From: Anaspis maculata
Taxonomy: Eukaryota > Arthropoda > Insecta > Coleoptera > Scraptiidae
Reading direction: 5' to 3'
Assembly: GCA_949128115.1 (NCBI GenBank)
Contig: OX421968.1
Location: 56,685,423 to 56,749,422, forward strand
Length of the DNA stretch: 64,000 nucleotides
Made by a program: the position numbers and the translations under genes. The notes beneath the pieces were generated by a model. That model saw only the letters and a list, made by a program, of their open reading frames with translations. It ran no database searches and was not told the DNA's origin. Positions 13,678 through 27,900 of the stretch are shown in pieces (the stretch's first letter is position 1; each line of letters begins with the position of its first letter).

Positions 13678-14690
13678 ACGGTCACGACTTTTGGAGTTGT
13701 CAGCTACTTGTTCCAAACGCAACATCTGACGAACGAACACAAATATAGAAGAAAAGACACAATTGTTATCCAAAAAGTTCAGGTTTTAACCCACGTGACT
13801 TCAGGCTTCAACCCACGTGACTTCAGGCTTCAACCCACGTGACTTTGAAAACGATCGGTCACCACTTTTGAAGTTGGCAGCTACTCTTTCCAAACGCAAC
13901 ATCTGACGAACGAACACAAATATAGAAGAGAAGACACAATTGTTATCCAAAAAGTTGAGGTTTTAACCCACGTGACTCCAGGCTTCAACCCACGTGACTT
14001 CAGGCTCCAACCCACGTGACTTTGAAAACGATCGGTCACCACTTTTGAAGTTGGCAGCTACTCTTTCCAAACGCAACATCTGACGAACGAACACAAATAT
14101 AGAAGAAAAGACACAATTGTTATCTCAAAAGTTCAGGTTTTAACCCACGTGACTTCAGGCTTCAACCCACGTGACTTCAGGCACCAACCCACGTGACTTT
14201 GAAAACAAACGGTCACTACTTTTGGAGTTGTCAGCTACTTGTTCCAAACGCAACATCTGACGAACGAACACAAATATAGGAGAAAAGACACAATTGTTAT
14301 CCAAAAAGTTCAGGTTTTAACCCACGTGACTTCAGGCTTCAACCCACGTGACGTCAGGCTTCAATCCACGTGACTTCAGGCTCCAACCCACGTGACTTTG
14401 GAAACGATCGGTCACCACTTTTGAAGTTGGCAGCTACTCTTTCCAAACGCAACATCTGACGAACGAACACAAATATAGAAGAAAAGACACAATTGTTATC
14501 TCAAAAGTTTAGGTTTTAATCCACGTGACTTCAGGCTTCAACCCACGTGACTTCAGGCACCAACCCACGTGACTTTGAAAATGAACGGTCACGACTTTTG
14601 GAGTTGTCAGCTACTTGTTCCAAACGCAACATCTGACGAACGAACACAAATATAGAAGAAAAGACACAATTGTTATCCAAAAAGTTCAGG
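5731..14690 (+). repeat. 10-monomer HOR of 1,770/1,792/1,814 bp
   Basis: The private variant gttttaaacc occurs at 5731, 7501, 11106, 12898 and 14690 (and again at 18254). Spacings of 1,770 and 1,792 bp recur, and the aaattta and gtttagg markers give 1,814 bp. These are 10 monomers plus 0, 1 or 2 subrepeats of 22 bp. The marker gtttaggtttt also shows 885 bp (5 x 177) spacing at 5548, 6433, 7318 and 8203, but alternate 885-bp units differ in their other variants, so ten monomers fits better as the repeating unit. Confidence 0.75.
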
Positions 14691-17600
14691 TTTTAAACCA
14701 CGTGACTTCAGGCTTCAACCCACGTGACTTCAGGCTTCAACCCACGTGACTTTGAAAACGATCGGTCACCACTTTTGAAGTTGGCAGCTACTCTGTCCAA
14801 ACGCAACATCTGACGAACGAACACAAATATAGAAGAAAAGACACAATTGTTATCCAAAAAGTTCAGGTTTAAACCCACGTGACTTCAGGCTTCTACCCAC
14901 GTGACTTCAGGCTTCAACCCACGTGACTTTGAAAACGATCGGTCACCACCTTTGAAGTTGGCAGCTACTCTTTCCAAACGCAACATCTGACGAACGAACA
15001 CAAATATAGAAAAAAAGACACAATTGGTATCCAAAAAGTTCAGGTTTGAACCCACGTGACTCCAGGCTCCAACCCACGTGACTTCAGGCTTCAACCCACG
15101 TGACTTTGAGAACGATCGGTCACCACTTTTGAAGTTGGCAGCTACTCTTTCCAAACGCAACAACTGACGAACGAACACAAATATAAAAGGAAAGACACAA
15201 TTGTTATCCAAAAAGTTCAGGTTTTAACCCACGTGACTTCAGGCTTCAACCCACGTGACCTCAGGCTTCAACCCACGTGACTTTGAAAACGATCGGTCAC
15301 CACTTTTGAAGTTGGCAGCTACTCTTTCCAAACGCAACATCTGACGAACGAACACAAATATAGAAAAGAAGACACAATTGTTATCCAAAAAGTTCAGGTT
15401 TGATCCCACGTGACTCCAGGCTCCAACCCACGTGACTTCAGGCGCCAACCCACGTGACTTTGAGAACGATCGGTCACCACTTTTGAAGTTGGCAGCTACC
15501 CTTTCCAAACGCAACATCTGACGAACGAACACAAATATAGAAAAAAAGACACAATTGTTATCCAAAAAGTTCAAGTTTTAACCCACGTGACTTCAGGCTT
15601 CAACCCACGTGACTTCAGGCTTCCACCCACGTGACTTTCAAAACGATCGGTCACCACTTTTGGAGTTGGCAGCTTTTTGTTCCAAACGCAACATCTGACG
15701 AACGAACACAAATATAAAAAAAAAGACACAATTGTTATCCAAAAAGTTCAGGCTCCAACCCACGTGACTTCAGGCTTCAACCCACGTGACTCCAGGCTCC
15801 AACCCACGTGACTCCAGGCTCCAACCCACGTGATTTTTGAAACGATCGGTCACGACTTTTGGAGTTGGCAGCTTCTTGTTCCAAACGCAACATCTGACGA
15901 ACGAACACAAATATCAAAAAAAAAGACACAATTGTTATCCAAAAAATTCAGGCTCCAACCCACGTGACTCCAGGCTCCAACCCACGTGACTTCAGGCTTC
16001 AACCCACGTGACTTTGAGAACGATCGGTCACCACTTTTGAAGTTGGCAGCTACCCTTTCCAAACGCAACATCTGACGAACGAACACAGATATAGAAAAAA
16101 AGACACAATTGTTATCCAAAAAGTTCAAGTTTTAACCCACGTGACTTCAGGCTTCAACCCACGTGACTTAAGGCTTCAACCCACGTGACTTTCAAAACGA
16201 TCGGTCACCACTTTTGGAGTTGGCAGCTTTTTGTTCCAAACGCAACATCTGACGAACGAACACAAATATCAAAAAAAAGACACAATTGTTATCCAAAAAG
16301 TTCAGGCCCCAACCCACGTGACTTCAGGCTTCAGCCCACGTGACTTCAGGCTCCAACCCACGTGACTTTGGAAACGATCGGTCACCACTTTTGAAGTTGG
16401 CAGCTACTCTTTCCAAACGCAACATCTGACGAACGAACACAAATATAGAAGAAAAGACACAATTGTTATCTCAAAAGTTCAGGTTTTAATCCACGTGACT
16501 TCAGGCTTCAACCCACGTGACTTCAGGCACCAACCCACGTGACTTTGAAAATGAACGGTCACGACTTTTGGAGTTGTCAGCTACTTGTTCCAAACGCAAC
16601 ATCTGACGAACGAACACAAATATAGAAGAAAAGACACAATTGTTATCCAAAAAGTTCAGGTTTTAACCCACGTGACTTCAGGCTTCAACCCACGTGACTT
16701 CAGGCTTCAACCCACGTGACTCTGAAAACGATCGGTCACCACTTTTGAAGTTGGCAGCTACTCTTTCCAAACGCAACATCTGACGAACGAACACAAATAT
16801 AGAAGAAAAGACACAATTGTTATCCAAAAAGTTCAGGTTTAAACCCACGTGACTTCAGGCTCCAACCCACGTGACTTCAGGCTTCAACCCACGTGACTCT
16901 GAAAACGATCGGTCACCACTTTTGAAGTTGGCAGCTACTCTTTCCAAACGCAACATCTGACGAACGAACACAAATATAGAAAAAAAGACACAATTGGTAT
17001 CCAAAAAGTTCAGGTTTGAACCCACGTGACTCCAGGCTCCAACCCACGTGACTTCAGGCTTCAACCCACGTGACTTTGAGAACGATCGGTCACCACTTTT
17101 GAAGTTGGCAGCTACTCTTTCCAAACGCAACATCTGACAAACGAACACAAATATAGAAGAAAAGACACAATTGTTATCCAAAAAGTTCAGGTTTTAACCC
17201 ACGTGACTTCAGGCTTCAACCCACGTGACCTCAGGCTTCAACCCACGTGACTTTGAAAACGATCGGTCACCACTTTTGAAGTTGGCAGCTACTCTTTCCA
17301 AACGCAACATCTGACGAACGAACACAAATATAGAAAAAAAGACACAATTGTTATCCAAAAAGTTCAAGTTTTAACCCACGTGACTTCAGGCTTCAACCCA
17401 CGAGACTTCAGGCTTCAACCCACGTGACTTTCAAAACGTTCGGTCACCACTTTTGGAGTTGGCAGCTTTTGGTTCCAAACGCAACATCTGACGAACGAAC
17501 ACAAATATAAAAAAAAAAGACACAATTGTTATCCAAAAAGTTCAGGCTCCAACCCACGTGACTTCAGGCTTCAACCCACGTGACTCCAGGCTCCAACCCA

Positions 17601-20600
17601 CGTGACTTTTGGAACGATCGGTCACGACTTTTGGAGTTGGCAGCTTCTTGTTCCAAACGCAACATCTGACGAACGAACACAAATATCAAAAAAAAGACAC
17701 AATTGTTATCCAAAAAATTCAGGCTCCAACCCACGTGACTCCAGGCTCCAACCCACGTGACTTCAGGCTTCAACCCACGTGACTTTGAGAACGATCGGTC
17801 ACCACTTTTGAAGTTGGCAGCTACCCTTTCCAAACGCAACATCTGACGAACGAACACAAATATAGAAAAAAAGACACAATTGTTATCCAAAAAGTTCAAG
17901 TTTTAACCCACGTGACTTTAGGCTTCAACCCACGTGACTTAAGGCTTCAACCCACGTGACTTTCAAAACGATCGGTCACCACTTTTGGAGTTGGCAGCTT
18001 TTTGTTCCAAACGCAACATCTGACGAACGAACACAAATATCAAAAAAAAGACACAATTGTTATCCAAAAAGTTCAGGCCCCAACCCACGTGACTTCAGGC
18101 TTCAGCCCACGTGACTTCAGGCTCCAACCCACGTGACTTTTGAAACGATCGGACACGACTTTTGGAGTTGGCAGCTTCTTGTTCCAAACGCAACATCTGA
18201 CGAACGAACACAAATATAGAAGAAAAGACACAATTGTTATCCAAAAAGTTCAGGTTTTAAACCACGTGACTTCAGGCTTCAACCCACGTGACTTCAGGCT
18301 TCAACCCACGTGACTTTGAAAACGATCGGTCACCACTTTTGAAGTTGGCAGCTACTCTGTCCAAACGCAACATCTGACGAACGAACACAAATATAGAAGA
18401 AAAGACACAATTGTTATCCAAAAAGTTCAGGTTTAAACCCACGTGACTTCAGGCTTCTACCCACGTGACTTCAGGCTTCAACCCACGTGACTTTGAAAAC
18501 GATCGGTCACCACCTTTGAAGTTGGCAGCTACTCTTTCCAAACGCAACATCTGACGAACGAACACAAATATAGAAAAAAAGACACAATTGGTATCCAAAA
18601 AGTTCAGGTTTGAACCCACGTGACTCCAGGCTCCAACCCACGTGACTTCAGGCTTCAACCCACGTGACTTTGAGAACGATCGGTCACCACTTTTGAAGTT
18701 GGCAGCTACTCTTTCCAAACGCAACAACTGACGAACGAACACAAATATAAAAGGAAAGACACAATTGTTATCCAAAAAGTTCAGGTTTTAACCCACGTGA
18801 CTTCAGGCTTCAACCCACGTGACCTCAGGCTTCAACCCACGTGACTTTGAAAACGATCGGTCACCACTTTTGAAGTTGGCAGCTACTCTTTCCAAACGCA
18901 ACATCTGACGAACGAACACAAATATAGAAAAGAAGACACAATTGTTATCCAAAAAGTTCAGGTTTGATCCCACGTGACTCCAGGCTCCAACCCACGTGAC
19001 TTCAGGCGCCAACCCACGTGACTTTGAGAACGATCGGTCACCACTTTTGAAGTTGGCAGCTACCCTTTCCAAACGCAACATCTGACGAACGAACACAAAT
19101 ATAGAAAAAAAGACACAATTGTTATCCAAAAAGTTCAAGTTTTAACCCACGTGACTTCAGGCTTCAACCCACGTGACTTCAGGCTTCCACCCACGTGACT
19201 TTCAAAACGATCGGTCACCACTTTTGGAGTTGGCAGCTTTTTGTTCCAAACGCAACATCTGACGAACGAACACAAATATAAAAAAAAAGACACAATTGTT
19301 ATCCAAAAAGTTCAGGCTCCAACCCACGTGACTTCAGGCTTCAACCCACGTGACTCCAGGCTCCAACCCACGTGACTCCAGGCTCCAACCCACGTGATTT
19401 TTGAAACGATCGGTCACGACTTTTGGAGTTGGCAGCTTCTTGTTCCAAACGCAACATCTGACGAACGAACACAAATATCAAAAAAAAAGACACAATTGTT
19501 ATCCAAAAAATTCAGGCTCCAACCCACGTGACTCCAGGCTCCAACCCACGTGACTTCAGGCTTCAACCCACGTGACTTTGAGAACGATCGGTCACCACTT
19601 TTGAAGTTGGCAGCTACCCTTTCCAAACGCAACATCTGACGAACGAACACAGATATAGAAAAAAAGACACAATTGTTATCCAAAAAGTTCAAGTTTTAAC
19701 CCACGTGACTTCAGGCTTCAACCCACGTGACTTAAGGCTTCAACCCACGTGACTTTCAAAACGATCGGTCACCACTTTTGGAGTTGGCAGCTTTTTGTTC
19801 CAAACGCAACATCTGACGAACGAACACAAATATCAAAAAAAAGACACAATTGTTATCCAAAAAGTTCAGGCCCCAACCCACGTGACTTCAGGCTTCAGCC
19901 CACGTGACTTCAGGCTCCAACCCACGTGACTTTGGAAACGATCGGTCACCACTTTTGAAGTTGGCAGCTACTCTTTCCAAACGCAACATCTGACGAACGA
20001 ACACAAATATAGAAGAAAAGACACAATTGTTATCTCAAAAGTTCAGGTTTTAATCCACGTGACTTCAGGCTTCAACCCACGTGACTTCAGGCACCAACCC
20101 ACGTGACTTTGAAAATGAACGGTCACGACTTTTGGAGTTGTCAGCTACTTGTTCCAAACGCAACATCTGACGAACGAACACAAATATAGAAGAAAAGACA
20201 CAATTGTTATCCAAAAAGTTCAGGTTTTAACCCACGTGACTTCAGGCTTCAACCCACGTGACTTCAGGCTTCAACCCACGTGACTCTGAAAACGATCGGT
20301 CACCACTTTTGAAGTTGGCAGCTACTCTTTCCAAACGCAACATCTGACGAACGAACACAAATATAGAAGAAAAGACACAATTGTTATCCAAAAAGTTCAG
20401 GTTTAAACCCACGTGACTTCAGGCTCCAACCCACGTGACTTCAGGCTTCAACCCACGTGACTCTGAAAACGATCGGTCACCACTTTTGAAGTTGGCAGCT
20501 ACTCTTTCCAAACGCAACATCTGACGAACGAACACAAATATAGAAAAAAAGACACAATTGGTATCCAAAAAGTTCAGGTTTGAACCCACGTGACTCCAGG

Positions 20601-21780
20601 CTCCAACCCACGTGACTTCAGGCTTCAACCCACGTGACTTTGAGAACGATCGGTCACCACTTTTGAAGTTGGCAGCTACTCTTTCCAAACGCAACATCTG
20701 ACAAACGAACACAAATATAGAAGAAAAGACACAATTGTTATCCAAAAAGTTCAGGTTTTAACCCACGTGACTTCAGGCTTCAACCCACGTGACCTCAGGC
20801 TTCAACCCACGTGACTTTGAAAACGATCGGTCACCACTTTTGAAGTTGGCAGCTACTCTTTCCAAACGCAACATCTGACGAACGAACACAAATATAGAAA
20901 AAAAGACACAATTGTTATCCAAAAAGTTCAAGTTTTAACCCACGTGACTTCAGGCTTCAACCCACGAGACTTCAGGCTTCAACCCACGTGACTTTCAAAA
21001 CGTTCGGTCACCACTTTTGGAGTTGGCAGCTTTTGGTTCCAAACGCAACATCTGACGAACGAACACAAATATAAAAAAAAAAGACACAATTGTTATCCAA
21101 AAAGTTCAGGCTCCAACCCACGTGACTTCAGGCTTCAACCCACGTGACTCCAGGCTCCAACCCACGTGACTTTTGGAACGATCGGTCACGACTTTTGGAG
21201 TTGGCAGCTTCTTGTTCCAAACGCAACATCTGACGAACGAACACAAATATCAAAAAAAAGACACAATTGTTATCCAAAAAATTCAGGCTCCAACCCACGT
21301 GACTCCAGGCTCCAACCCACGTGACTTCAGGCTTCAACCCACGTGACTTTGAGAACGATCGGTCACCACTTTTGAAGTTGGCAGCTACCCTTTCCAAACG
21401 CAACATCTGACGAACGAACACAAATATAGAAAAAAAGACACAATTGTTATCCAAAAAGTTCAAGTTTTAACCCACGTGACTTTAGGCTTCAACCCACGTG
21501 ACTTAAGGCTTCAACCCACGTGACTTTCAAAACGATCGGTCACCACTTTTGGAGTTGGCAGCTTTTTGTTCCAAACGCAACATCTGACGAACGAACACAA
21601 ATATCAAAAAAAAGACACAATTGTTATCCAAAAAGTTCAGGCCCCAACCCACGTGACTTCAGGCTTCAGCCCACGTGACTTCAGGCTCCAACCCACGTGA
21701 CTTTTGAAACGATCGGACACGACTTTTGGAGTTGGCAGCTTCTTGTTCCAAACGCAACATCTGACGAACGAACACAAATA
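14653..21780 (+). repeat. 3,564-bp tandem segmental duplication
   Basis: Two adjacent, essentially identical copies are offset by 3,564 bp, about 14,653-18,216 and 18,217-21,780. Private variants such as caactgacg near 15,160/18,724, gacctcagg near 15,259/18,823 and cacagatata near 16,085/19,649 all repeat at that offset. The sequences diverge at 18,218 versus 21,782 (atatag versus atatca). Junction homology of about 40 bp (cttgttcc through caaatat) is shared by the recombining monomers. 3,564 is 20 monomers plus about one subrepeat. Confidence 0.88.
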
Positions 21781-24700
21781 TCAAAAAAAAAGACACAATT
21801 GTTATCCAAAAAGTTCAGGCCCCAACCCACGTGACTTCAGGCTTCAACCCACGTGCCTTCAGGCTTCAACCCACGTGACTTTTGAAACGATCGGTCACGA
21901 CTTTTGGAGTTGGCAGCTTTTTGTTCCAAACGCAACATCTGACGAACGAACACAAATATCAAAAAAAAGACACAATTGTTATCCAAAAAGTTCAGGCCCC
22001 ATTCCACGTGACTCCAGGCTCCAACCCACGTGACTTCAGGCTTCTACCCACGTGACTTCAGGCTTCAACCCACGTGACTTTGAAAACGATCGGTCACCAC
22101 CTTTGAAGTTGGCAGCTACTCTTTCCAAACGCAACATCTGACGAACGAACACAAATATAGAAAAAAAGACACAATTGGTATCCAAAAAGTTCAGGTTTGA
22201 AACCACGTGACTCCAGGCTCCAACCCACGTGACTTCAGGCTTCAACCCACGTGACTTTGAGAACGATCGGTCACCACTTTCCAAGTTGGCAGCTACTCTT
22301 TCCAAACGCAACATCTGACGAACGAACACAAATATAGAAGAAAAGACACAATTGTTATCCAAAAAGTTCAGGTTTCAACCCACGTGACTTCAGGCTTCAA
22401 CCCACGTGACTTCAGGCTTCAACCCACGTGACTTTGAAAACGATCGGTCACCACTTTTGAAGTTGGCAGCTACTCTTTCCAAACGCAACATCTGACGAAC
22501 GAACACAAATATAGAAAGAAAGACACAATTGTTATCCAAAAAGTTCAGGTTTGAACCCACGTGACTCCAGGCTCCAACCCACGTGACTTCAGGCTTCAAC
22601 CCACGTGACTTCAGGCGCCAACCCACGTGACTTTGAGAACGATCGGTTACCACTTTTGAAGTTGGCAGCTACCCTTTAGAAACGCAACATCTGACGAACG
22701 AACACAAATATAGAAAAAAAGACACAATTGTTATCCAAAAAGTTCAAGTTTTAACCCACGTGACTTCAGGCTTCAGCTCACGTGACTTCAGGCTCCAACC
22801 CACGTGACTTTGAAAACGATCGGTCACCATTTTTGAAGTTGGCTGCTACTCTTTCCAAACGCAACATCTGACGAACGAACACAAATATAGAAAAAAAGAC
22901 ACAATTGTTATCCAAAAAGTTCAAGTTTTAACCCACGTGACTTCAGGCTTCAACCCACGTGACTTAAGGCTTCAACCCACGTGACTTTCAAAACGATCGG
23001 TCACCACTTTTGGAGTTGGCAGCTTTTTCTTCCAAACGCAACATCTGACGAACGAACACAAATATCAAAAAAAAGACACAATTGTTATCCAAAAAGTTCA
23101 GGCCCCAACCCACGTGACTTCAGGCTTCAGCCCACGTGACTTCAGGCTCCAACCCACGTGACTTTGGAAACGATCGGTCACCACTTTTGAAGTTGGCAGC
23201 TACTCTTTCCAATCGCAACATCTGACGAACGAACACAAATATAGAAGAAAAGACACAATTGTTATCTCAAAAGTTTAGGTTTTAATCCACGTGACTTCAG
23301 GCTTCAACCCACGTGACTTCAGGCACCAACCCACGTGACTTTGAAAATGAACGGTCACGACTTTTGGAGTTGTCAGCTACTTGTTCCAAACGCAACATCT
23401 GACGAACGAACACAAATATAGAAGAAAAGACACAATTGTTATCCAAAAAGTTCAGGTTTCAACCCACGTGACTTCAGGCTTCAACTCACGTGACTTCAGG
23501 CTTCAACCCACGTGACTTCAGGCTTCAACCCACGTGACTCTGAAAACGATCGGTCACCACTTTTGAAGTTGGCAGCTACTCTTTCCAAACGCAACATCTG
23601 ACGAACGAACACAAATATAGAAGAAAAGACACAATTGTTATCCAAAAAGTTCAGGTTTAAACCCACGTGACTTCAGGCTTCTACCCACGTGACTTCAGGC
23701 TTCAACCCACGTGACTTTGAAAACGATCGGTCACCACCTTTGAAGTTGGCAGCTACTCTTTCCAAACGCAACATCTGACGAACGAACACAAATATAGAAA
23801 AAAAGACACAATTGGTATCCAAAAAGTCCAGGTTTGAACCCACGTGACTCCAGGCTCCAACCCACGTGACTTCAGGCTTCAACCCACGTGACTGAGAACG
23901 ATCGGTCACCACTTTTGAAGTTGGCAGCTACTCTTTCCAAACGCAACATCTGACGAACGAACACAAATATAGACGAAAAGACACAATTGTTATCCAAAAA
24001 GTTCAGGTTTTAACCCACGTGACTCCAGGCTTCAAACCACGTGACCTCAGGCTTCAACCCACGTGACTTTGAAAACGATCGGTCACCACTTTTGAAGTTG
24101 GCAGCTACTCTTTCCAAACGCAACATCTGACGAACGAACACAAATATAGAAAAAAAGACACAATTGTTATCCAAAAAGTTTAAGTTTTAACCCACGTGAC
24201 TTCAGGCTTCAACCCACGAGACTTCAGGCTTCAACCCACGTGACTTTCAAAACGATCGGTCACCACTTTTGGAGTTGGCAGCTTTTGGTTCCAAACGCAA
24301 CATCTGACGAACGAACACAAATATAAAAAAAAAAGACACAATTGTTATCCAAAAAGTTCAGGCTCCTACCCACGTGACTTCAGGCTTCAACCCACGTGAC
24401 TCCAGGCTCCAACCCACGTGACTTTGAAAACGATCGGTCACCACTTTTGAAGTTGGCTGCTACTCTTTCCAAACGCAACATCTGACGAACGAACACAAAT
24501 ATAGAAAAAAAGACACAATTGTTATCCAAAAAGTTCAAGTTTTAACCCACGTGACTTCAGGCTTCAACCCACGTGACTTAAGGCTTCAACCCACGTGACT
24601 TTCAAAACGATCGGTCACCACTTTTGGAGTTGGCAGCTTTTTCTTCCAAACGCAACATCTGACGAACGAACACAAATATCAAAAAAAAGACACAATTGTT

Positions 24701-25642
24701 ATCCAAAAAGTTCAGGCCCCAACCCACGTGACTTCAGGCTTCAGCCCACGTGACTTCAGGCTCCAACCCACGTGACTTTGGAAACGATCGGTCACCACTT
24801 TTGAAGTTGGCAGCTTTTTGTTCCAAACGCATCATCTGACGAACGAACACAAATATCAAAAAAAAGACACAATTGTTATCCAAAAAGTTCAGGCCCCAAC
24901 CCACGTGACTTCAGGCTTCAGCCCACGTGACTTCAGGCTCCAACCCACGTGACTTTTGAAACGATCGGACACGACTTTTGGAGTTGGCAGCTTCTTGTTC
25001 CAAACGCAACATCTGACGAACGAACACAAATATCGAAAAAAAAAGACACAATTGTTATCCAAAAAGTTCAGGCCCCAACCCACGTGACTTCAGGCTTCAA
25101 CCCACGTGCCTTCAGGCTTCAACCCACGTGACTTTTGAAACGATCGGTCACGACTTTTGGAGTTGGCAGCTTTTTGTTCCAAACGCAACATCTGACGAAC
25201 GAACACAAATATCAAAAAAAAGACACAATTGTTATCCAAAAAGTTCAGGCCCCAACCCACGTGACTCCAGGCTCCAACCCACGTGACTTTAGGCTTCTAC
25301 CCACGTGACTTCAGGCTTCAACCCACGTGACTTTGAAAACGATCGGTCACCACCTTTGAAGTTGGCAGCTACTCTTTCCAAGCGCAACATCTGACGAACG
25401 AACACAAATATAGAAAACAAGACACAATTGGTATCCAAAAAGTTCAGGTTTGAAACCACGTGACTCCAGGCTCCAACCCACGTGACTTCAGGCTTCAACC
25501 CACGTGACTTTGAGAACGATCGGTCACCACTTTCCAAGTTGGCAGCTACTCTTTCCAAACGCAACATCTGACGAACGAACACAAATATAGAAGAAAAGAC
25601 ACAATTGTTATCCAAAAAGTTCAGGTTTTAACCCACGTGACT

Positions 25643-27900
25643 TCAGGCTTCAACCCACGTGACTTCAGGCTTCAACCCACGTGACTTTGAAAACGATCGG
25701 TCACCACTTTTGAAGTTGGCAGCTACTCTTTCCAAACGCAACATCTGACGAACGAACACAAATATAGAAAGAAAGACACAATTGTTATCCAAAAAGTTCA
25801 GGTTTGAACCCACGTGACTCCAGGCTCCAACCCACGTGACTTCAGGCTTCAACCCACGTGACTTCAGGCGCCAACCCACGTGACTTTGAGAACGATCGGT
25901 TACCACTTTTGAAGTTGGCAGCTACCCTTTAGAAACGCAACATCTGAGGAACGAACACAAATATAGAAAAAAAGACACAATTGTTATCCAAAAAGTTCAA
26001 GTTTTAACCCACGTGACTTCAGGCTTCAGCTCACGTGACTTCAGGCTCCAACCCACGTGACTTTGAAAACGATCGGTCACCATTTTTGAAGTTGGCTGCT
26101 ACTCTTTCCAAACGCAACATCTGACGAACGAACACAAATATAGAAAAAAAGACACAATTGTTATCCAAAAAGTTCAGGTTCTAACCCACGTGACTTCAAG
26201 CTTCAACCCACGTGACTTCAGGCTTCAACCCACGTGACTTCAGGCTTCAACCCACGTGACTTTGAAATCGATCGGTCACCACTTTTGAAGTTGGCAGCTT
26301 TTTGTTCCAAACGCAACATCTGACGAACGAACACAAATATCAAAAAAAAGACACAATTGTTATCCAAAAAGTTCAGGCTCCTACCCACGTGACTTCAGGC
26401 TTCAACCCACGTGACTCCAGGCTCCAACCCACGTGACTTTTGAAACGATCGGACACGACTTTTGGAGTTGGCAGCTTCTTGTTCCAAACGCAACATCTGA
26501 CGAACGAACACAAGTATCAAAAAAAAAGACACAATTGTTATCCAAAAAGTTCAGGCCCCAACCCACGTGACTTCAGGCTTCAACCCACGTGCCTTCAGGC
26601 TTCAACCCACGTGACTTTTGAAACGATCGGTCACGACTTTTGGAGTTGGCAGCTTTTTGTTCCAAACGCAACATCTGACGAACGAACACAAATATCAAAA
26701 AAAAGACACAATTGTTATCCAAAAAGTTCAGGCCCCAACCCACGTGACTCCAGGCTTCAACCCACGTGACTTCAGGCTTCTACCCACGTGACTTAAGGCT
26801 TCAACCCACGTGACTTTGAAAACGATCGGTCACCACCTTTGAAGTTGGCAGCTACTCTTTCCAAGCGCAACATCTGACGAACGAACACAAATATAGAAAG
26901 AAAGACACAATTGTTATCCAAAAAGTTCAGGTTTGAACCCACGTGACTCCAGGCTCCAACCCACGTGACTTCAGGCTTCAACCCACGTGACTTCAGGCGC
27001 CAACCCACGTGACTTTGAGAACGATCGGTTACCACTTTTGAAGTTGGCAGCTACCCTTTAGAAACGCAACATCTGAGGAACGAACACAAATATAGAAAAA
27101 AAGACACAATTGTTATCCAAAAAGTTCAAGTTTTAACCCACGTGACTTCAGGCTTCAGCTCACGTGACTTCAGGCTCCAACCCACGTGACTTTGAAAACG
27201 ATCGGTCACCATTTTTGAAGTTGGCTGCTACTCTTTCCAAACGCAACATCTGACGAACGAACACAAATATAGAAAAAAAGACACAATTGTTATCCAAAAA
27301 GTTCAGGTTCTAACCCACGTGACTTCAAGCTTCAACCCACGTGACTTCAGGCTTCAACCCACGTGACTTCAGGCTTCAACCCACGTGACTTTGAAATCGA
27401 TCGGTCACCACTTTTGAAGTTGGCAGCTTTTTGTTCCAAACGCAACATCTGACGAACGAACACAAATATCAAAAAAAAGACACAATTGTTATCCAAAAAG
27501 TTCAGGCTCCTACCCACGTGACTTCAGGCTTCAACCCACGTGACTCCAGGCTCCAACCCACGTGACTTTTGAAACGATCGGACACGACTTTTGGAGTTGG
27601 CAGCTTCTTGTTCCAAACGCAACATCTGACGAACGAACACAAATATCAAAAAAAAAGACACAATTGTTATCCAAAAAGTTCAGGCCCCAACCCACGTGAC
27701 TTCAGGCTTCAACCCACGTGCCTTCAGGCTTCAACCCACGTGACTTTTGAAACGATCGGTCACGACTTTTGGAGTTGGCAGCTTTTTGTTCCAAACGCAA
27801 CATCTGACGAACGAACACAAATATCAAAAAAAAGACACAATTGTTATCCAAAAAGTTCAGGCCCCAACCCACGTGACTCCAGGCTTCAACCCACGTGACT
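25643..27900 (+). repeat. 1,129-bp 6-monomer HOR, two copies
   Basis: Two tandem units of 1,129 bp, six monomers plus three subrepeats and 1 bp. Landmarks such as gatcggacacgac and gagaacgatcggttacc repeat at 1,129 bp. The second unit has small private changes, for example cttaagg near 26,793 and caagtatc near 26,513. This is the first of three such tracts. Confidence 0.85.

Noticed and set aside
21704..22033. Plus-strand 109-codon frames repeated at 26,440, 27,569, 36,800, 47,825, 56,016 and elsewhere
   Set aside because: Satellite-derived, starting with TTG at gaaacgatcgg, and overlapping the same monomers that are open on the other strand. Periodicity explains them.
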